Shown here piece by piece: positions 1-10,918 of a stretch of 64,000 nucleotides of DNA (within the stretch, counting starts at the first letter, position 1; the number at the start of each line of letters is the position of its first letter). The notes beneath the pieces were generated by a model. The model did no database searches and was not told the origin of the DNA. It saw nothing but the letters and a program-made list of their open reading frames with translations. The position numbers were made by a program, and so were the translations under genes. The DNA comes from Craterostigma plantagineum (lineage: Eukaryota; Streptophyta; Magnoliopsida; Lamiales; Linderniaceae), in the NCBI GenBank assembly GCA_027422505.1, contig JAPQWV010000409.1, positions 434,001 through 498,000 of the forward strand, given 5' to 3'.

Positions 1-50
1 ATTTTTTTTTTTTTTTTCATTTCGTACGATACGAGGAGGAAATGAATTAC

Positions 51-843
51 CATGTTCTGTGGCAGGTGGTGAGGTCGGTAATAACAGTGACGAAGATGAC
101 CTTCTTATGAAGGCCTTGCCATTTGAGCACCCACAGAGGAATGTGCTGCATCAGGGGATGAACGCTGATGATCACGTCGGGTTTGTACTCCATCAAACCT
201 GCTTCCACCTCCCTTTTTTTTTTCTCAAAAGAAAAAAGAGACAAGCATATTCGTTAGTCGAACGAATGAACAACGATCGTAAGAAGAGGTATATCTGTGT
301 ATATACTCAGTACTTGGCGTAGAACGCTGCGATTGCTGCTAAGTAGGCGGAGTGTATCCATCTCGGAGATGTGCTGTGGAAGGCGACTTTCCAAGCTGGA
401 CGTGCTTCACCATGAATTTGTATTGGCTCTCCATGTCGTTCAACGGCCACCCAGTGTATTCCTTCCACACATCCTTCACAAATATCTGCGCATCGTTTCC
501 GAGGCACTCATTCCTTCGATTCATCTGAAATGGTAGATCTGTTTATGATTCGTAATAAAATAAATATACCCTATATTCGTCTCCGTATTCGAGCTGAAAG
601 GCATCTCTGATGGCCTCGGCGGAGGCACGGTGGCCGCCGCCTGTATCGCTCATGAGGATAAGAACATTTTTGGTCCTCTCAGCGCCGATCTGCTCCATTT
701 CCATGGTGTCGTTTTCTTCTCCTTCGTATTCGATGGCGTATTTGCATGTTGCCTTGGCTGTTATTTGCGCCGCTGGTGACGAATCCCACCTTTTCGAATA
801 CGTTGTGTATTGCGCTTCTTGGAGATGCTGCCTTTGCTGCCAT
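51..843 (-). CDS. Type-B monogalactosyldiacylglycerol synthase, 5' part only, two frameshifts
   Basis: MGDG synthase moves galactose from UDP-galactose to diacylglycerol in plastid envelopes; type-B forms (MGD2/3 class) lack a long transit peptide and serve phosphate-stress lipid remodelling. The GT28-type donor exon reads [21 protein letters not shown], followed by [15 protein letters not shown] and [19 protein letters not shown], and [10 protein letters not shown], a type-B-like spelling. Exons read as 843..570, 485..314 and about 211..51; the last ends at a GT donor and the rest of the gene lies off the window. ATG at 843 ([10 protein letters not shown]) is the first in frame. Two single-base losses break the frame, near 742 (A run) and near 392 (before WKVAFHS). 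The acceptor of exon 3 is unclear because an A/G run sits where the AG should be. Family assignment is secure; whether the gene is functional or the breaks are read errors is open. Confidence 0.85.
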
Positions 844-1973
844 TTCTGCAGATATACGAATAAAAAATGAAGCGAGGAATGATGATTTTCTCAGGTGAGA
901 AAAAAGGGGTTGAGATATGCACAGATATTTTGGGCACGCAACAGTGTACATTCTTGAAGCAACAAATAACGATTCATAAAAGAAGGAAGGAGATAGCAGA
1001 AAAAGAAATGACTTTGAGAACAGATACATTGAAACGTGAAATCGAAGAAAGACCCAAAAAGAAAACGGGAAAATTACCGTAATGTTGAAGCCGCAGAAGA
1101 TCAAGAATTCCCTGTATTTGTTTTGTTAAGAAAAAGAAATTCAGGGAACTCTGATGATCTCCGGCGACGCGGAGAGAAAAGAGAAAGAAGAAGCGTCTGA
1201 CTGGACGACAAAGACAGGGAGGAGAGGATAGTGTCTGAGTTGGCGGCGAGAAAATAGGTTGTTAAGAAATAAATAAATGGGAAAAATAGAGGGAATTATG
1301 CCTTGGAATAAGAATGATGCCACCAATCAGATTTTTCATTCATTTTTTAATGTACCAATCATTACAATTCATATTCAAGCGATTCGGAATCTTTGCTTAC
1401 ATCTTAATGACGTGGGACCCTTCTTACCGACGAAACTCTTGTACACGTGGCAAAGTAGGGTCATCCTTTCTCTCTCTTCAAATTGGGCTTCTAGGAGAAT
1501 GTAAAGAGGTCTTTGAGTGGCCCAATTAAGTTAATGGGCTTCAAATTGGACCAAACTCAAGAGTAACAACAAAAGGAGCGAAAAGGATCACACAGACACA
1601 CAAAGTAGAGGAAAAAAAAAAAGAAATCGAATTGATGTATTGGTTCAAGAATACGGCTACTTTATTCAATTAGATATTACTAGTTAGGTTTAAAGCTCTT
1701 GACACAAGGAGATGACATAATTATTTAAAATCTGTAGGATGAAAAGCCATTGGCAGACATGGGAACAGTGCCCCACGTTCCCATCTTTTTCCCTCAAATC
1801 TCTCGCTCCCTCTGTGCATTAGCACACATATAAGTTATTATACTAATTATTACAACAGATTAACAAAGATCCACCTCAGTACCCTATCTTGGGCAAAACA
1901 TAAATAACAACACTATCGTCACCGCCTTGAATCTTCTCTTTCTGGAGCCAAAGCTTAAGCACCATCCCCCATA
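844..1973. other. Divergent intergenic region, MGD / PLATZ
   Basis: No coding sequence is supported. The segment separates the leftward MGD start from the rightward PLATZ start and should contain both promoters and the untranslated leaders. It holds A-rich stretches and the plant site-II-like words TGGGCT/TGGGCC around 1500-1550. Open frames at 867-1082 and 1277-1529 have no recognisable protein similarity and low complexity. Confidence 0.5.
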
Positions 1974-2965
1974 ATGGTAATGCGCACGAATTTCATCTAA
2001 ACTTTGCTTTTCTCGCTCGAATTATACATAATTGAGCTTTTAAATGAAGAATTCAATCAATAGCAGGTAGGTAAGAAGAAACCTGCATGGTTAGAAGCTC
2101 TGTATGCTGAGAGGTTCTTCTCAGTTTGCTCAATTCACGGAGCTGCAAAGAAGAACGAAAAGAACATCTGCTGCTTGGATTGTTCTCTGAGCATCTGCCC
2201 ACACTGCGTACTCTCTCATAGATCCCATAGGCTCCTTCAGATTCGAAGATACGTCTATCACGAAGTTGTTAGGTTAGACGATCTTGAGAAGCTCATAGAC
2301 TGCTCGAATATACAGGTCTTTTTTTTTATATTATTATTCGTACTTGAATTTTGCTCGTTTATTTATAATATCCAATTCCAAGCTTAGATATTATATGTAT
2401 GGTTCTTTGATGATTATCATCACAGGCGTACACCATCAATGCTGCAAAGGTTGTGTTCATCAAGAAAAGGCCTCAAAACAGGCAATTCAAGGGTTCAGGA
2501 AATTACTGCACTTCATGTGATAGGAGCCTTCAAGAACCTTTCTTTCACTGTTCTCTTGGCTGCAAGATTGATTTTCTGATCAATAACTACGATGATCTGT
2601 CGCGATTTTTGAGGGTGTGCAAAGTACTACAGCTTGGTCCAGATTTCTTCATCCCCCATCATCAAGAGATCGCCGGTAACTTTGGGGAAGATAATGAAAC
2701 GACTCGTTCGACGATTGTGGAAGATACGAGCGACGACATGGAGCCCTTGATAAGCTCATCGTCAGGTTCAGACAACATTAATAATAACACGATGAATAAT
2801 GCCTTTTCATGCACCGAGTTTGTGAGGAAAAAGAGAAGTGGGGTTTACGTTTGTGGAAGATTCACCACTAATAAGACTAGTACGACGACAGAAGATCAGG
2901 ACATAGCCACTAGCAGCATGATGAGCAGAAGAAAAGGAGTTCCTCGTAGGTCACCTTTGTGTTAA
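1974..2965 (+). CDS. PLATZ zinc-finger transcription factor
   Basis: PLATZ proteins are plant-specific zinc-dependent DNA-binding proteins, usually repressors of A/T-rich promoters, acting in the nucleus. Exons 1974..1976, 2067..2315 and 2426..2965 give 263 residues. The first coding exon is only the ATG: ATG ends at a GT donor and the next exon opens with VGKKKPAWLEAL, which matches the usual family start MVGKKKPAWLE. The diagnostic Cys/His block follows (FFSVCSIH, then CCLDCSLSICPHCVLSHRSH), then YVYHEVVRLDDLEKLIDCS, and in exon 3 the second metal site (YCTSCDRSLQEPFFHCSLGC). The C-terminus is serine/acid-rich and ends in basic RRKGVPRRSPLC, the usual PLATZ tail. No frame breaks. Family call is firm; target genes cannot be told. 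Confidence 0.93.
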
Positions 2966-3794
2966 AATTTTCATTTTCTTCTTTCTTTTCATCTTTTCAA
3001 TTCGACTAATAAAACATATTGTCTTTTAATTCTATCTTTGATTATAATGGTGTCGCTTTGATATATGTTTATTTAATTTTTCTTCGAGATATGCAAAGGA
3101 AAAAATTGATTTTGAGTTTATTGATGAGACATCACGTGCGTGTCCCAATTCCCAAGTTAGGGTTTTGTACAAGTTCTTGGTTTTAGCTCTCAATTTCCTT
3201 TATCTTAAACCATCGTCGTGTTAGTTATAATACAAAGAGACACTCATTGGGCATTTCTATGTAAACTTTGTTGTCTTTAAATGTCTCGAACTCCACACAT
3301 CTGCACCAATTGTTGAAGGGAATAAAATGCTAATAATTAAGGACCGTATTTTATTTGTATATACTTCCTCCGATTTTATTTACATGTCGTTTAAGGTTTT
3401 TTTCACTTATATTAAGAAATAGAATAAAGTGTCTAATATATTCCTTATTAATTGCTTAAGCCTATTCAATATACTTACTTTCCATTTATTAATTGAAAAG
3501 AGTAAAAAATGGTAAAAATGGAAATATGACAAATATTTGTATTGAAATCTGTAAAACGACATCTAATTAGAAACAAAATTAGAGAGCTAAAACGACATGT
3601 AAATAAAATTGGAGGGGTACGTGATTACATAATTTTTTCTCTAGTCCCGCCGGTCGGCTCGGGTCAAGCTATTGCGACGATGATAAGTACCTTTTTCCTA
3701 CTTTTCCCACTATAGAGTAAATAAAATATACAATTGATGAATTGAATGTAGAGTAGTAGTACCATGCAATAATAAGTATGTAATAAAACCATCA
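2966..3794. other. Intergenic 3' region, PLATZ / RLK (convergent)
   Basis: Convergent 3' flanks of the PLATZ and receptor-kinase genes. Contains a Stowaway-like MITE (listed separately) and AT-rich sequence with AATAAA-type words near 3008. No gene seen. Confidence 0.6.
3364..3617. mobile_element. Stowaway-like MITE
   Basis: About 254 bp bounded by TA on each side (3362-3363 and 3618-3619). The left end CTTCCTCCGATTTTATTTAC continues to ACATGTCGTTT; the right end is its inverted complement (ACGACATGTAAATAAAATTG then GAGGGG). TA target duplication plus CTCCCTCCG-like termini fit Tc1/mariner-derived Stowaway elements. A related copy lies at 27285..27517. Confidence 0.8.
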
Positions 3795-5626
3795 TTAGCT
3801 AACGTCGTCGTTGTCATCGTCGACAATGCTCATACTCGTCTCCAAGCACCTCAAACTCGCGCTTTCAAACGATTCAATATCCACGACAAACCTCTGAAGC
3901 CGAATGCTATCGACACTTGCGTTAATACTCTGATTATGTTGTAATAAAGTTCTCCGATGTTCTTGGCCGGCCGAGGCCGACCCAAGGGCCGACTCTAACT
4001 GCTGCCAAAGTTGGGTCATCGTAGGCCTTTCCTTTGGATTCTTGACCACACACTTGAGCCCAAGCCGGCCCATCTCAAGCATCATCATCTCCATTTTGCA
4101 CTTTTCTTCTTCTTCCATTATTAAAAGGTCTGCGTCTAAGATGTCTTCGACTTTCCCCTCTTCGAGGCTAGGCCTAACCCAATCGATGACGTGATAGCTA
4201 TTACTACTATTAATAGCCTTGGAGCACTTGACCGCCGGCCTAGCCGTGATTAGCTGTAGGAGTATGACGCCGAAGCTGTACACATCGGTGAAAGGGCTCA
4301 AGTGAAAGCTCGAGCAATAGGCTGGGTCGAGGTAGCCCGGCGTCCCTTTGATTTGGCTGCTGACGTGTGATTGGTCGCCGATTGGCCCGCACCTAACGAG
4401 CCCAAAGTCGGACACCTTGGCTTCGAAGTCTTCCCCTACTAAGATGTTGCTCGGCTTAATATCGCGGTGGATTATGCTTGGGCTCATACCCTCGTGGAGA
4501 TGAGCTATCCCTGCGTATGTATAATATTACGTTCAAAGGTCGCGACTTTTTAGCACCAAGGTAAGATTTGACACGAGGGTTGTCGTTTTTTCATCATATT
4601 CTGATATACTTATTATACCTTTAGCTGCTCCGATTGCTATCTTGACTCGTTGCATCCATGTTAAACTGATTCCTGCCCGCCCTATATTATTAAGTGCATT
4701 ATTGCAGTGAGTGTCAGTTTATTAGGGATCATACTTGTATTCACTTTGCTGCGAATTGATATTAAAACTTGCCCGTTATGTAGTCGAGCAGAGACCCGTT
4801 GGGCGCGTATTCGTAGACCAAGATTTTCGCTCGCTTTGGCCCTTGTAGAAGATAGTTCATTGACGAACCATTTTAAGATTATGACTCTAAATCTTGATAT
4901 ACATACATATATATAGATATAATTTTCTTTTTTACCAGCGGCTTGTTCACAGAAGCCCACGAGCTGGACGAGATTTCGATGCTTCACTTTGGATAGCAAG
5001 CGGACCTCTGCGCGGCGGTCCAGTGTTGAAATGAAGGAAGAAATCAACCATTATTTGGAAGATAGATAGGAGACAAAACCATATATTGAATTGATTGGTA
5101 TTATGGTTCATATTATTACCGTTTCGAAACTCTTCGGTGGTTGTGTACGATTCTTCACGGGCCTTCTTGATTGCTAGCGTTCCCAAGCCATCGAAAGTGC
5201 CTCGATAGACGTCGCCGAAAGCGCCAGAGCCAACTAAGCTGCCCTCGCTGAAACTGTCCGTAGCTTTCTCTATTTCTCCATAGCTGAATTTCCTTAACTT
5301 CATCATCTCTTCCGTGCTGGTTCTTAGCTTATTTCCTACCACTACATAATACAATATGTGAGAGCATTGAATATTGTCCGAAGATATATATTCTTAATAA
5401 CTAACTAACCTTTCGGATTGTTGATATTGAAGCATTTTGTACGGCATATTGCTGGTGGCAGCTTTTTCCTGAAGCAGAAGCACAACCAGGCTCCAAGCAA
5501 GGATATTATTACAGAGACAATCATAAGCCCACCTAATAATATATGAGGTGTCGTCTTATTATCAACAGTAGTGTTGATATGATTCTGCATATATGCTGGT
5601 GAAAGAGCTTCGTTGTCGGCCATCAT
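3795..5626 (-). CDS. Membrane-anchored receptor-like Ser/Thr kinase without a large ectodomain
   Basis: Six exons (5626..5410, about 5344..5120, 5007..4936, 4841..4773, 4681..4619, 4510..3795) give 453 codons in one frame. The N-terminus has about 28 residues and then one membrane helix (ILLGGLMIVSVIISLLGAWL, followed by CFCFRKK), so the extracellular part is tiny and lacks LRR, lectin or malectin modules. The kinase is complete: glycine loop VGSGAFGDVY, LAIKKA lysine, HRNLVQLVGFCE, HRDIKPSN catalytic loop, DFG, KGTPGYLDPAY activation segment, DVYSFGVILLQL. It belongs to the RLK/Pelle family; the precise subfamily is not certain. The intron after exon 4 has a GC donor (see findings). Exon 2 could begin at 5344 or 5338, both AG sites in frame. 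No symbol given because several close plant RLKs look alike. Confidence 0.85.
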
Positions 5627-6464
5627 CGACTCTGTTCTTCACTTCTACTTCACCAATAGATTACACTTGTGATGGTGAATGTGTTTCTTGGTTAGGACAT
5701 TTATGATGTCTCTCATCTAGTGAGTCTAGCATGATAAAGAAAGCTTGGATTGACGCCAATTTACGGAGTATTTTGATTATATATAAATCGTGATTTAACA
5801 TAATGCTGATGATGATTATCATTGAAGCCGGCAGCATCGTGAATTATCTCTCTCAGTAGTGGACTTGGTCTTTTCTATGGTGACTTAGTCTCGGTTTTAT
5901 TTTATATCCATGTTATGATAATCTTACATTCCAGATGTCGTCCTATGTCTTATATATTTTAACTTCTTTGGTCATTTTTTACATTCGACAAATGTCCAAA
6001 TCAAACTGAACTTTGTAAATGCTTACATTTCGACTATATCAATCACCATTCAACTACCAGATAAGATTTGACGCAGCAAATTTCAGTATTTATCGAAAGT
6101 ACTTCACTTTAATAGCGTAGAAACTGAAAGGAAATAGATAAATATTTGTTTGGTAAATAAAAACGTGGGATATTTTAATATAAAGCGAAGCGTCGGTGAT
6201 TTAGGGATCAACGTGTTCCATCAAAACCGCCAATGTGTTAGGAAAAGTCTTTAGTGGCTGCAAATGAAGATATTAAAAACAATATCTGACATCAAATCTT
6301 AATACAACAAACGAAGCTTCAACAAATTTCTCAGGAAAAACAATTCCAATTTGGAACACTCGATACCATTATCGTCATCGCAGTTGCTTGATAATCATCT
6401 TCGATTAAAGGTAACTTGATTAAAGGTAACTTGTACTTGCAATCTGCAACCGCCGAGGGAAAAG
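5627..6464. promoter_or_regulatory. Divergent promoter region, RLK / PP2C
   Basis: 838 bp between divergent start codons; must contain both promoters. Sequence is AT-rich with no coding frame. A direct repeat TTAAAGGTAACTTG occurs twice near 6405-6435. Nothing else specific is supportable by eye. Confidence 0.5.
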
Positions 6465-8212
6465 ATGTGCGTTCAAGATTTGGAGGGAATTGGTGACGGA
6501 GTTGAGGATGTGCATCTTCGCAGTGGCGACGCTAGTCATCGTGATGATGACGAGGGATGTGAGCCGAGTCCAAAGATTCGCCTTCTTACTCAAGAGGAGA
6601 TTTCTCCAACGGCCTTAATCAGAACTATGATAGAATCTCCTTTCCTGTAAGTTTGATTCGAGCCTTTTTTTCGTTTCTTCTTGTGTTAGTATTGATTTGT
6701 CATGGAATCGTTGTTCATTCTATTGAAAGCTCGAGTTTATGCTTCCAGAGGGAAAACCCTAGTTTTCAGCGCAGAATAGAAGAAATTACTTTGGGAAGCG
6801 CTTTCGAATTTTCCTTCTTGAGGCGACAATTGTCGATTGATTGATTGTAAAGTAATTCCCAATTACGTAAAAGATCGATCATGTTTGGAGTGATATTTAA
6901 TGAGCTTTGGTTGTTGAATAAGTATGTGGTAGATGTGATATATGCTTCTGAAGCTTCATAGATGAAGTTACTTTAATCATTCTCAGCTTTTCAGAGTAAA
7001 TCATTCGTCGTATGCACATTAGATTAATCTGCTACTTCTTCTCTTACCACAGCTCGAGAGTATCTCTGAAGACTCAACTACAGAAACAAGGCAAGCCAAC
7101 AATTTCTTACCTGCTCTCAGATCAGGAGAGTGGTCAGACATAGGTGGTCGGATGGATATGGAGGACACTCATATATGCATCCAAGACTTGGCTATGAATT
7201 ATCATCGTGCAGAACGTGGAGAAGAAGCTATATCTTTCTATGGAGTAAGTTTCTTGAACTTAAAGCTCGTTTTCAGTTCTGCAGAAAAGAGTAGATGGGA
7301 GAGTTTGCTCGAACTCTTACTTTCTCAAATCATGTTTTGGTTATAGTTCTATTCTTGCATTCTTGCTCTTGTTTTGATCTATGGAAGGTGTTCGATGGAC
7401 ACGGGGGAAAGGGCGCAGCTCAATTCGTGCGCGACCATCTGCCAAGGATTATAGTAGAAGACGTCGACTTCCCTTTAGAACTCGAGAGAGCAGTCGTCAC
7501 GATCTTTCATCGAGACAGATTCAAAGTTTGCCAAATCATGCTCGCTCGAATCCACATTATCATCAGGCACAACCGCGTTAACTGCAATGATATTCGGAAG
7601 GTAACTTTCAATATTTTTTTTTTTCCACGTTATGCATCTTCAACATTTTACTCTCGACAGATCATTGCTGGTGGCAAACGCCGGGATTGCAGAGCTGTTC
7701 TATCTCGACGTGGTTTGGCCATCGAAATGTCCAAAGATCACCGCCCATGTTGTCCTAGCGAAAAGACGAGGATCGAATCGCTGGGCGGATACATAGACGA
7801 TGGGTACTTGAACGGTCAGTTAGCTGTGACGCGAGCTTTAGGCAATTGGCACATTAAAGGGCTCAAGGGCGATGGGCCGTTGAGCGCCGAGCCAGAGCTC
7901 AAGCTGATAACGCTCACGAAAGAAGACGAATTCTTAATAATCGCCAGCGATGGCATTTGGGAGGTCTTCAGAAGCCAAAACGCTGTCGATTTCGCTAGGA
8001 GGAGGCTTCAAGAACACAACAACGTGAAACTGTGCTGCAAAGATGTCGTGAACGAGGCTAAAAAGCGGGGGGCTAGTGATAATTTGACTGTGGTTATGGT
8101 TTGCTTTCATTTAGAGCGTCCGCCGCCTCGAGTTACGGCGCAGGGGAAAAGTGGAGTTCGAAGATCTATTTCTGCTGAAGCTCTCCAGAATCTCAAGTTT
8201 CTTTTAGAATGA
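6465..8212 (+). CDS. Protein phosphatase 2C (PP2C27-like), frame broken twice
   Basis: PP2C (PPM family) phosphatases are Mn/Mg-dependent Ser/Thr phosphatases. Exons: 6465..6646, about 7061..7244 (acceptor ambiguous, 7053 or 7061; 7061 keeps the frame), 7388..7600, 7661..8212. The family motifs appear in order: SGEWSDIGGRMDMEDTHICI, VFDGHGGKGAAQFVRDHLP, CRAVLSRRGLAIEMSKDHRP, LAVTRALGNWHIK, ASDGIWEV and ASDNLTVVMVCF, supplying the metal-binding Asp residues. Exon 3 shifts frame near 7500 (one extra base or two missing) and exon 4 lacks one G near 7685 (should read NAGDCRAVL). Both breaks fall in otherwise conserved text, so the gene may be intact in life. Start MCVQDLEG is the first ATG and resembles PP2C27-type leaders. 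Confidence 0.85.
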
Positions 8213-8523
8213 AATTTAGAGGTCCTATTTTTGTTCTCTCTTTTAACCTTGGGTGAACTGTGTAAGACTGTAATTATCAATTGTAAGCTTCATATTTATC
8301 ACATAAATTATCTTGAATGAGGACAAGCATAGAATAACAAACAACCAAGGATTATATTGAAGCCAAAGTCTTGGCCTTTCTCTACACAAAGGCAATGTAT
8401 AGTAATGTCTTCACATGTCGAAGAAAGGGTTGTATCTGAAGCCCTTGTCTATGCTGCTATTGGTAGTTATCGACTTGTTAGCCGCCAAAGAGAACCTTCC
8501 CTGACGATATGTGGATTGTCTGT
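8213..8523. other. Convergent 3' region, PP2C / coiled-coil gene
   Basis: 311 bp between two facing stop codons. AT-rich, no coding frame; carries the two 3' UTRs and presumably overlapping polyadenylation regions. Confidence 0.5.
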
Positions 8524-10183
8524 TTAGGTCTGGGAAGCAGCGACAGCGAAGAGATTAGGATGTGCGTTCTCAGAGTCATCATCGTCGTCGTCGAATGTGG
8601 CCCAGTTTTCTGATAGCTTCTCCCTATCAGCTGCAGATTTCACGCTCGACTTCTTCGTCTCTTTCATGCGTTCCTTGAATTCTTTTCTAACCACTTCTAA
8701 CAAAACATCGCCGTAATGATCGCACAGTGATCTAGCATCGTAAGAAAACTAGTTAGAATTAAAAAAACATCTGCTGCATATCAAGCAAATGGTAATAGAA
8801 AACCTCACTTGGGGAGAAACTTCTGCAGATCCGTCTTATCTGTAGGTAACCGAGTTGAAACTGCATCGATTTGTTCATCTCTGCGTAAGATATGATAATT
8901 AAGAGGGCAGCTTAAGGGGATTTTTCCTACAAGTCAAGCCTAACAAGTTATGCTTACGAAAGATGAACGCTCGAATTCTTGGCTTCAAGCTCCTCCTTGA
9001 TACGGTATAGTTCCTTCCTCACGTTCTCCTCAACAACCTACGCCAATTTTTACATGAGCTTAGAGACAAATATATTGTAATAATGATAACAGTACAACGG
9101 GGCATGCTTACTTTGTCGACGTACTGCTGCTTAATATCACTAACTTCATCCTGCGATTTTTCGACGCGGGAAAGTAGAGATTTTTCTTGCTCGGAATCGA
9201 TCTTCTTCCATTTGGCGAATCCGTGAAATCCCCATCCTTTCTTTGCATGCTTTGCCTTCTCTTTTTCGACATTATGATCTTGACCGAACAGAGTCTTAGC
9301 GAAAGGTTTGCTGCTTTTTGGCTTATCCCTTACGACACTTTGCTCATCGACCGTCTCGGGGAAGCTCTCCATTGCGAGAACGGACTTCCTCGACTCGCTT
9401 TCTTTCTCGTTCAAGTCCCTATTCCAAAAGGGATTTTCAGTAGAACACCTAACAAGTTCAGTTGGTGCTGTTTCTTTATTATCAGCTGCCCTCGTATTTC
9501 TGGCTTTTGTCAACAGATCTTTCGACTTTTTCTTCAGCGACGAGGCCTCTCTGTTACCCAAACTACTCTTTTCGTCGTCTCTCAACTCTATAACAGACCA
9601 TTCTTCTTCATTTGAAGAAGAAATCTCCTTCTTTGCCCCAACTATTACATCTCTTGCCTCGATCTCAGCTCCTTGAACAGCAAGCCTCTGCAGTAAAGGC
9701 CTCTTCGATGCGTGGTACTCATCTTCTGATATGCATTTGGCAAATAGCAATTCCTACATGGAAACTTCAGTTTCGAAAAGCAATATAAACAAATAAACAC
9801 TGTACAGTACAAGACCTCTCAGTAACTTGACTAAAATCACTAACCTGCAAGAAAATCAGCTTATCCCTCAGAATCAACGGCGGCTCATAATCCACAGACG
9901 ACGCAATGAGCGATTCGAGAAGATGGTCCTTGAAAGCAGACACCTCTTTCTCAGCGATAATGCCTTCCTTACAGCGCCCCATGAGGTTGAGCATCTGATG
10001 AAAAGAATCTTGCTGCCATTTAAGGTTATCAGACTGCTGCTTCGAAAGCCTCTGCTCGGCAGCTGCGATGGCTGGAAGCCTCTTCTTCTTGAAAGAGAAG
10101 GGGAGAATGTTCTTGCAAATCGAGGCTATGGAGTCTTGCAGCGACGTATAGTACGCGGGTGTGTATGTGCTGCTGTAAACCAT
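8524..10183 (-). CDS. Conserved plant protein of unknown function, charged/coiled-coil
   Basis: Five exons (10183..9845, 9753..9112, 9037..8958, 8880..8809, 8731..8524) sum to 447 codons with no break. I do not recognise a named domain. The N-terminus reads MVYSSTYTPAYYTSLQDSIA and then a basic FSFKKKRLPAI segment; the middle is heptad-like and charged (LLQRLAVQGAEIEARD, then a long Lys/Glu/Ser-rich linker); AKKGWGFHGFAKWKK is a distinctive aromatic-basic patch; the C-terminus is again helical (ELYRIKEELEAKN, EVVRKEFKERMKE) and ends with a poly-Asp run (DDDDDD) before HPNLFAVAASQT. The look is that of a cytosolic scaffold or cytoskeleton-linked protein, but no function is assigned. Splicing model is supported by perfect phase agreement. 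Confidence 0.8.
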
Positions 10184-10918
10184 TTTTCCTCCTGAGGTTT
10201 CTGAGCTATGTTATGATCTTTTCCTTGGAAGTTTTTTCAGGTGACTTATGAGGGCGAGAGCTTCAGCTTTTTTGCTGTAGAGAGTTTTGAATTCGTGTAT
10301 GGTAATAATGTCCGTTGGAGGAACAACAACTAGCCGTTGGGAGCCAAAGTGGTGGGTGGGTCATGTTTTTTCGTCGGGACAGTGGAACTTTCGGGTCATT
10401 TAAACCGACCCGAGATTAAGGATAAAATAATGGAAATCTTGGATGTTTTTCTTACTACATACGCCTTGACTAATTAATAACAACCAGCTGTAAGCAAATG
10501 AAAAATATAAAATAAAATATTGGTCGGCCGCCAGCTTCAAGTTTCAACTTCAATGGTAGAGCATAAAATATAAAAATACTTACAAAATAGTGGCAAATCA
10601 TTTGAAATATTCGAATTACCCACCTGAGATACCCCCACACCACATTTTGTAATAAAAAGATCCTTCCCAATCGCAGTCGCAGAAAATACAAAATAGTTTG
10701 CTAGCTTTCTATTTATATCCAATCCAATTATAGAAAATATATAACATAGTCTATGAATGATGAAGCTACTACTGAACTGGCGTTATCATGGCTTTAGATG
10801 TCGTCCGTACGCAGCATCTTCGTCCTTATGTCATTCAAGTTTCACCTGCTGCATTGCTACAGTTCTTACGGAAACATCGATACAACGGTTTACTGTGATA
10901 AAACGGATCGAATTCGTT
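10184..10918. other. Intergenic region, coiled-coil gene upstream / KNOX 3' side
   Basis: Promoter side of the coiled-coil gene and 3' side of the KNOX gene. No coding sequence supported; open frames here are AT-rich and unrelated to known proteins. Confidence 0.5.

Noticed and set aside
679..1104. A 141-residue leftward frame with a hydrophobic N-terminal part
   Set aside because: Only its internal part from Met at 843 belongs to the MGD gene; the upstream hydrophobic section is A/T-rich leader, and the last part is out of frame after a missing base.
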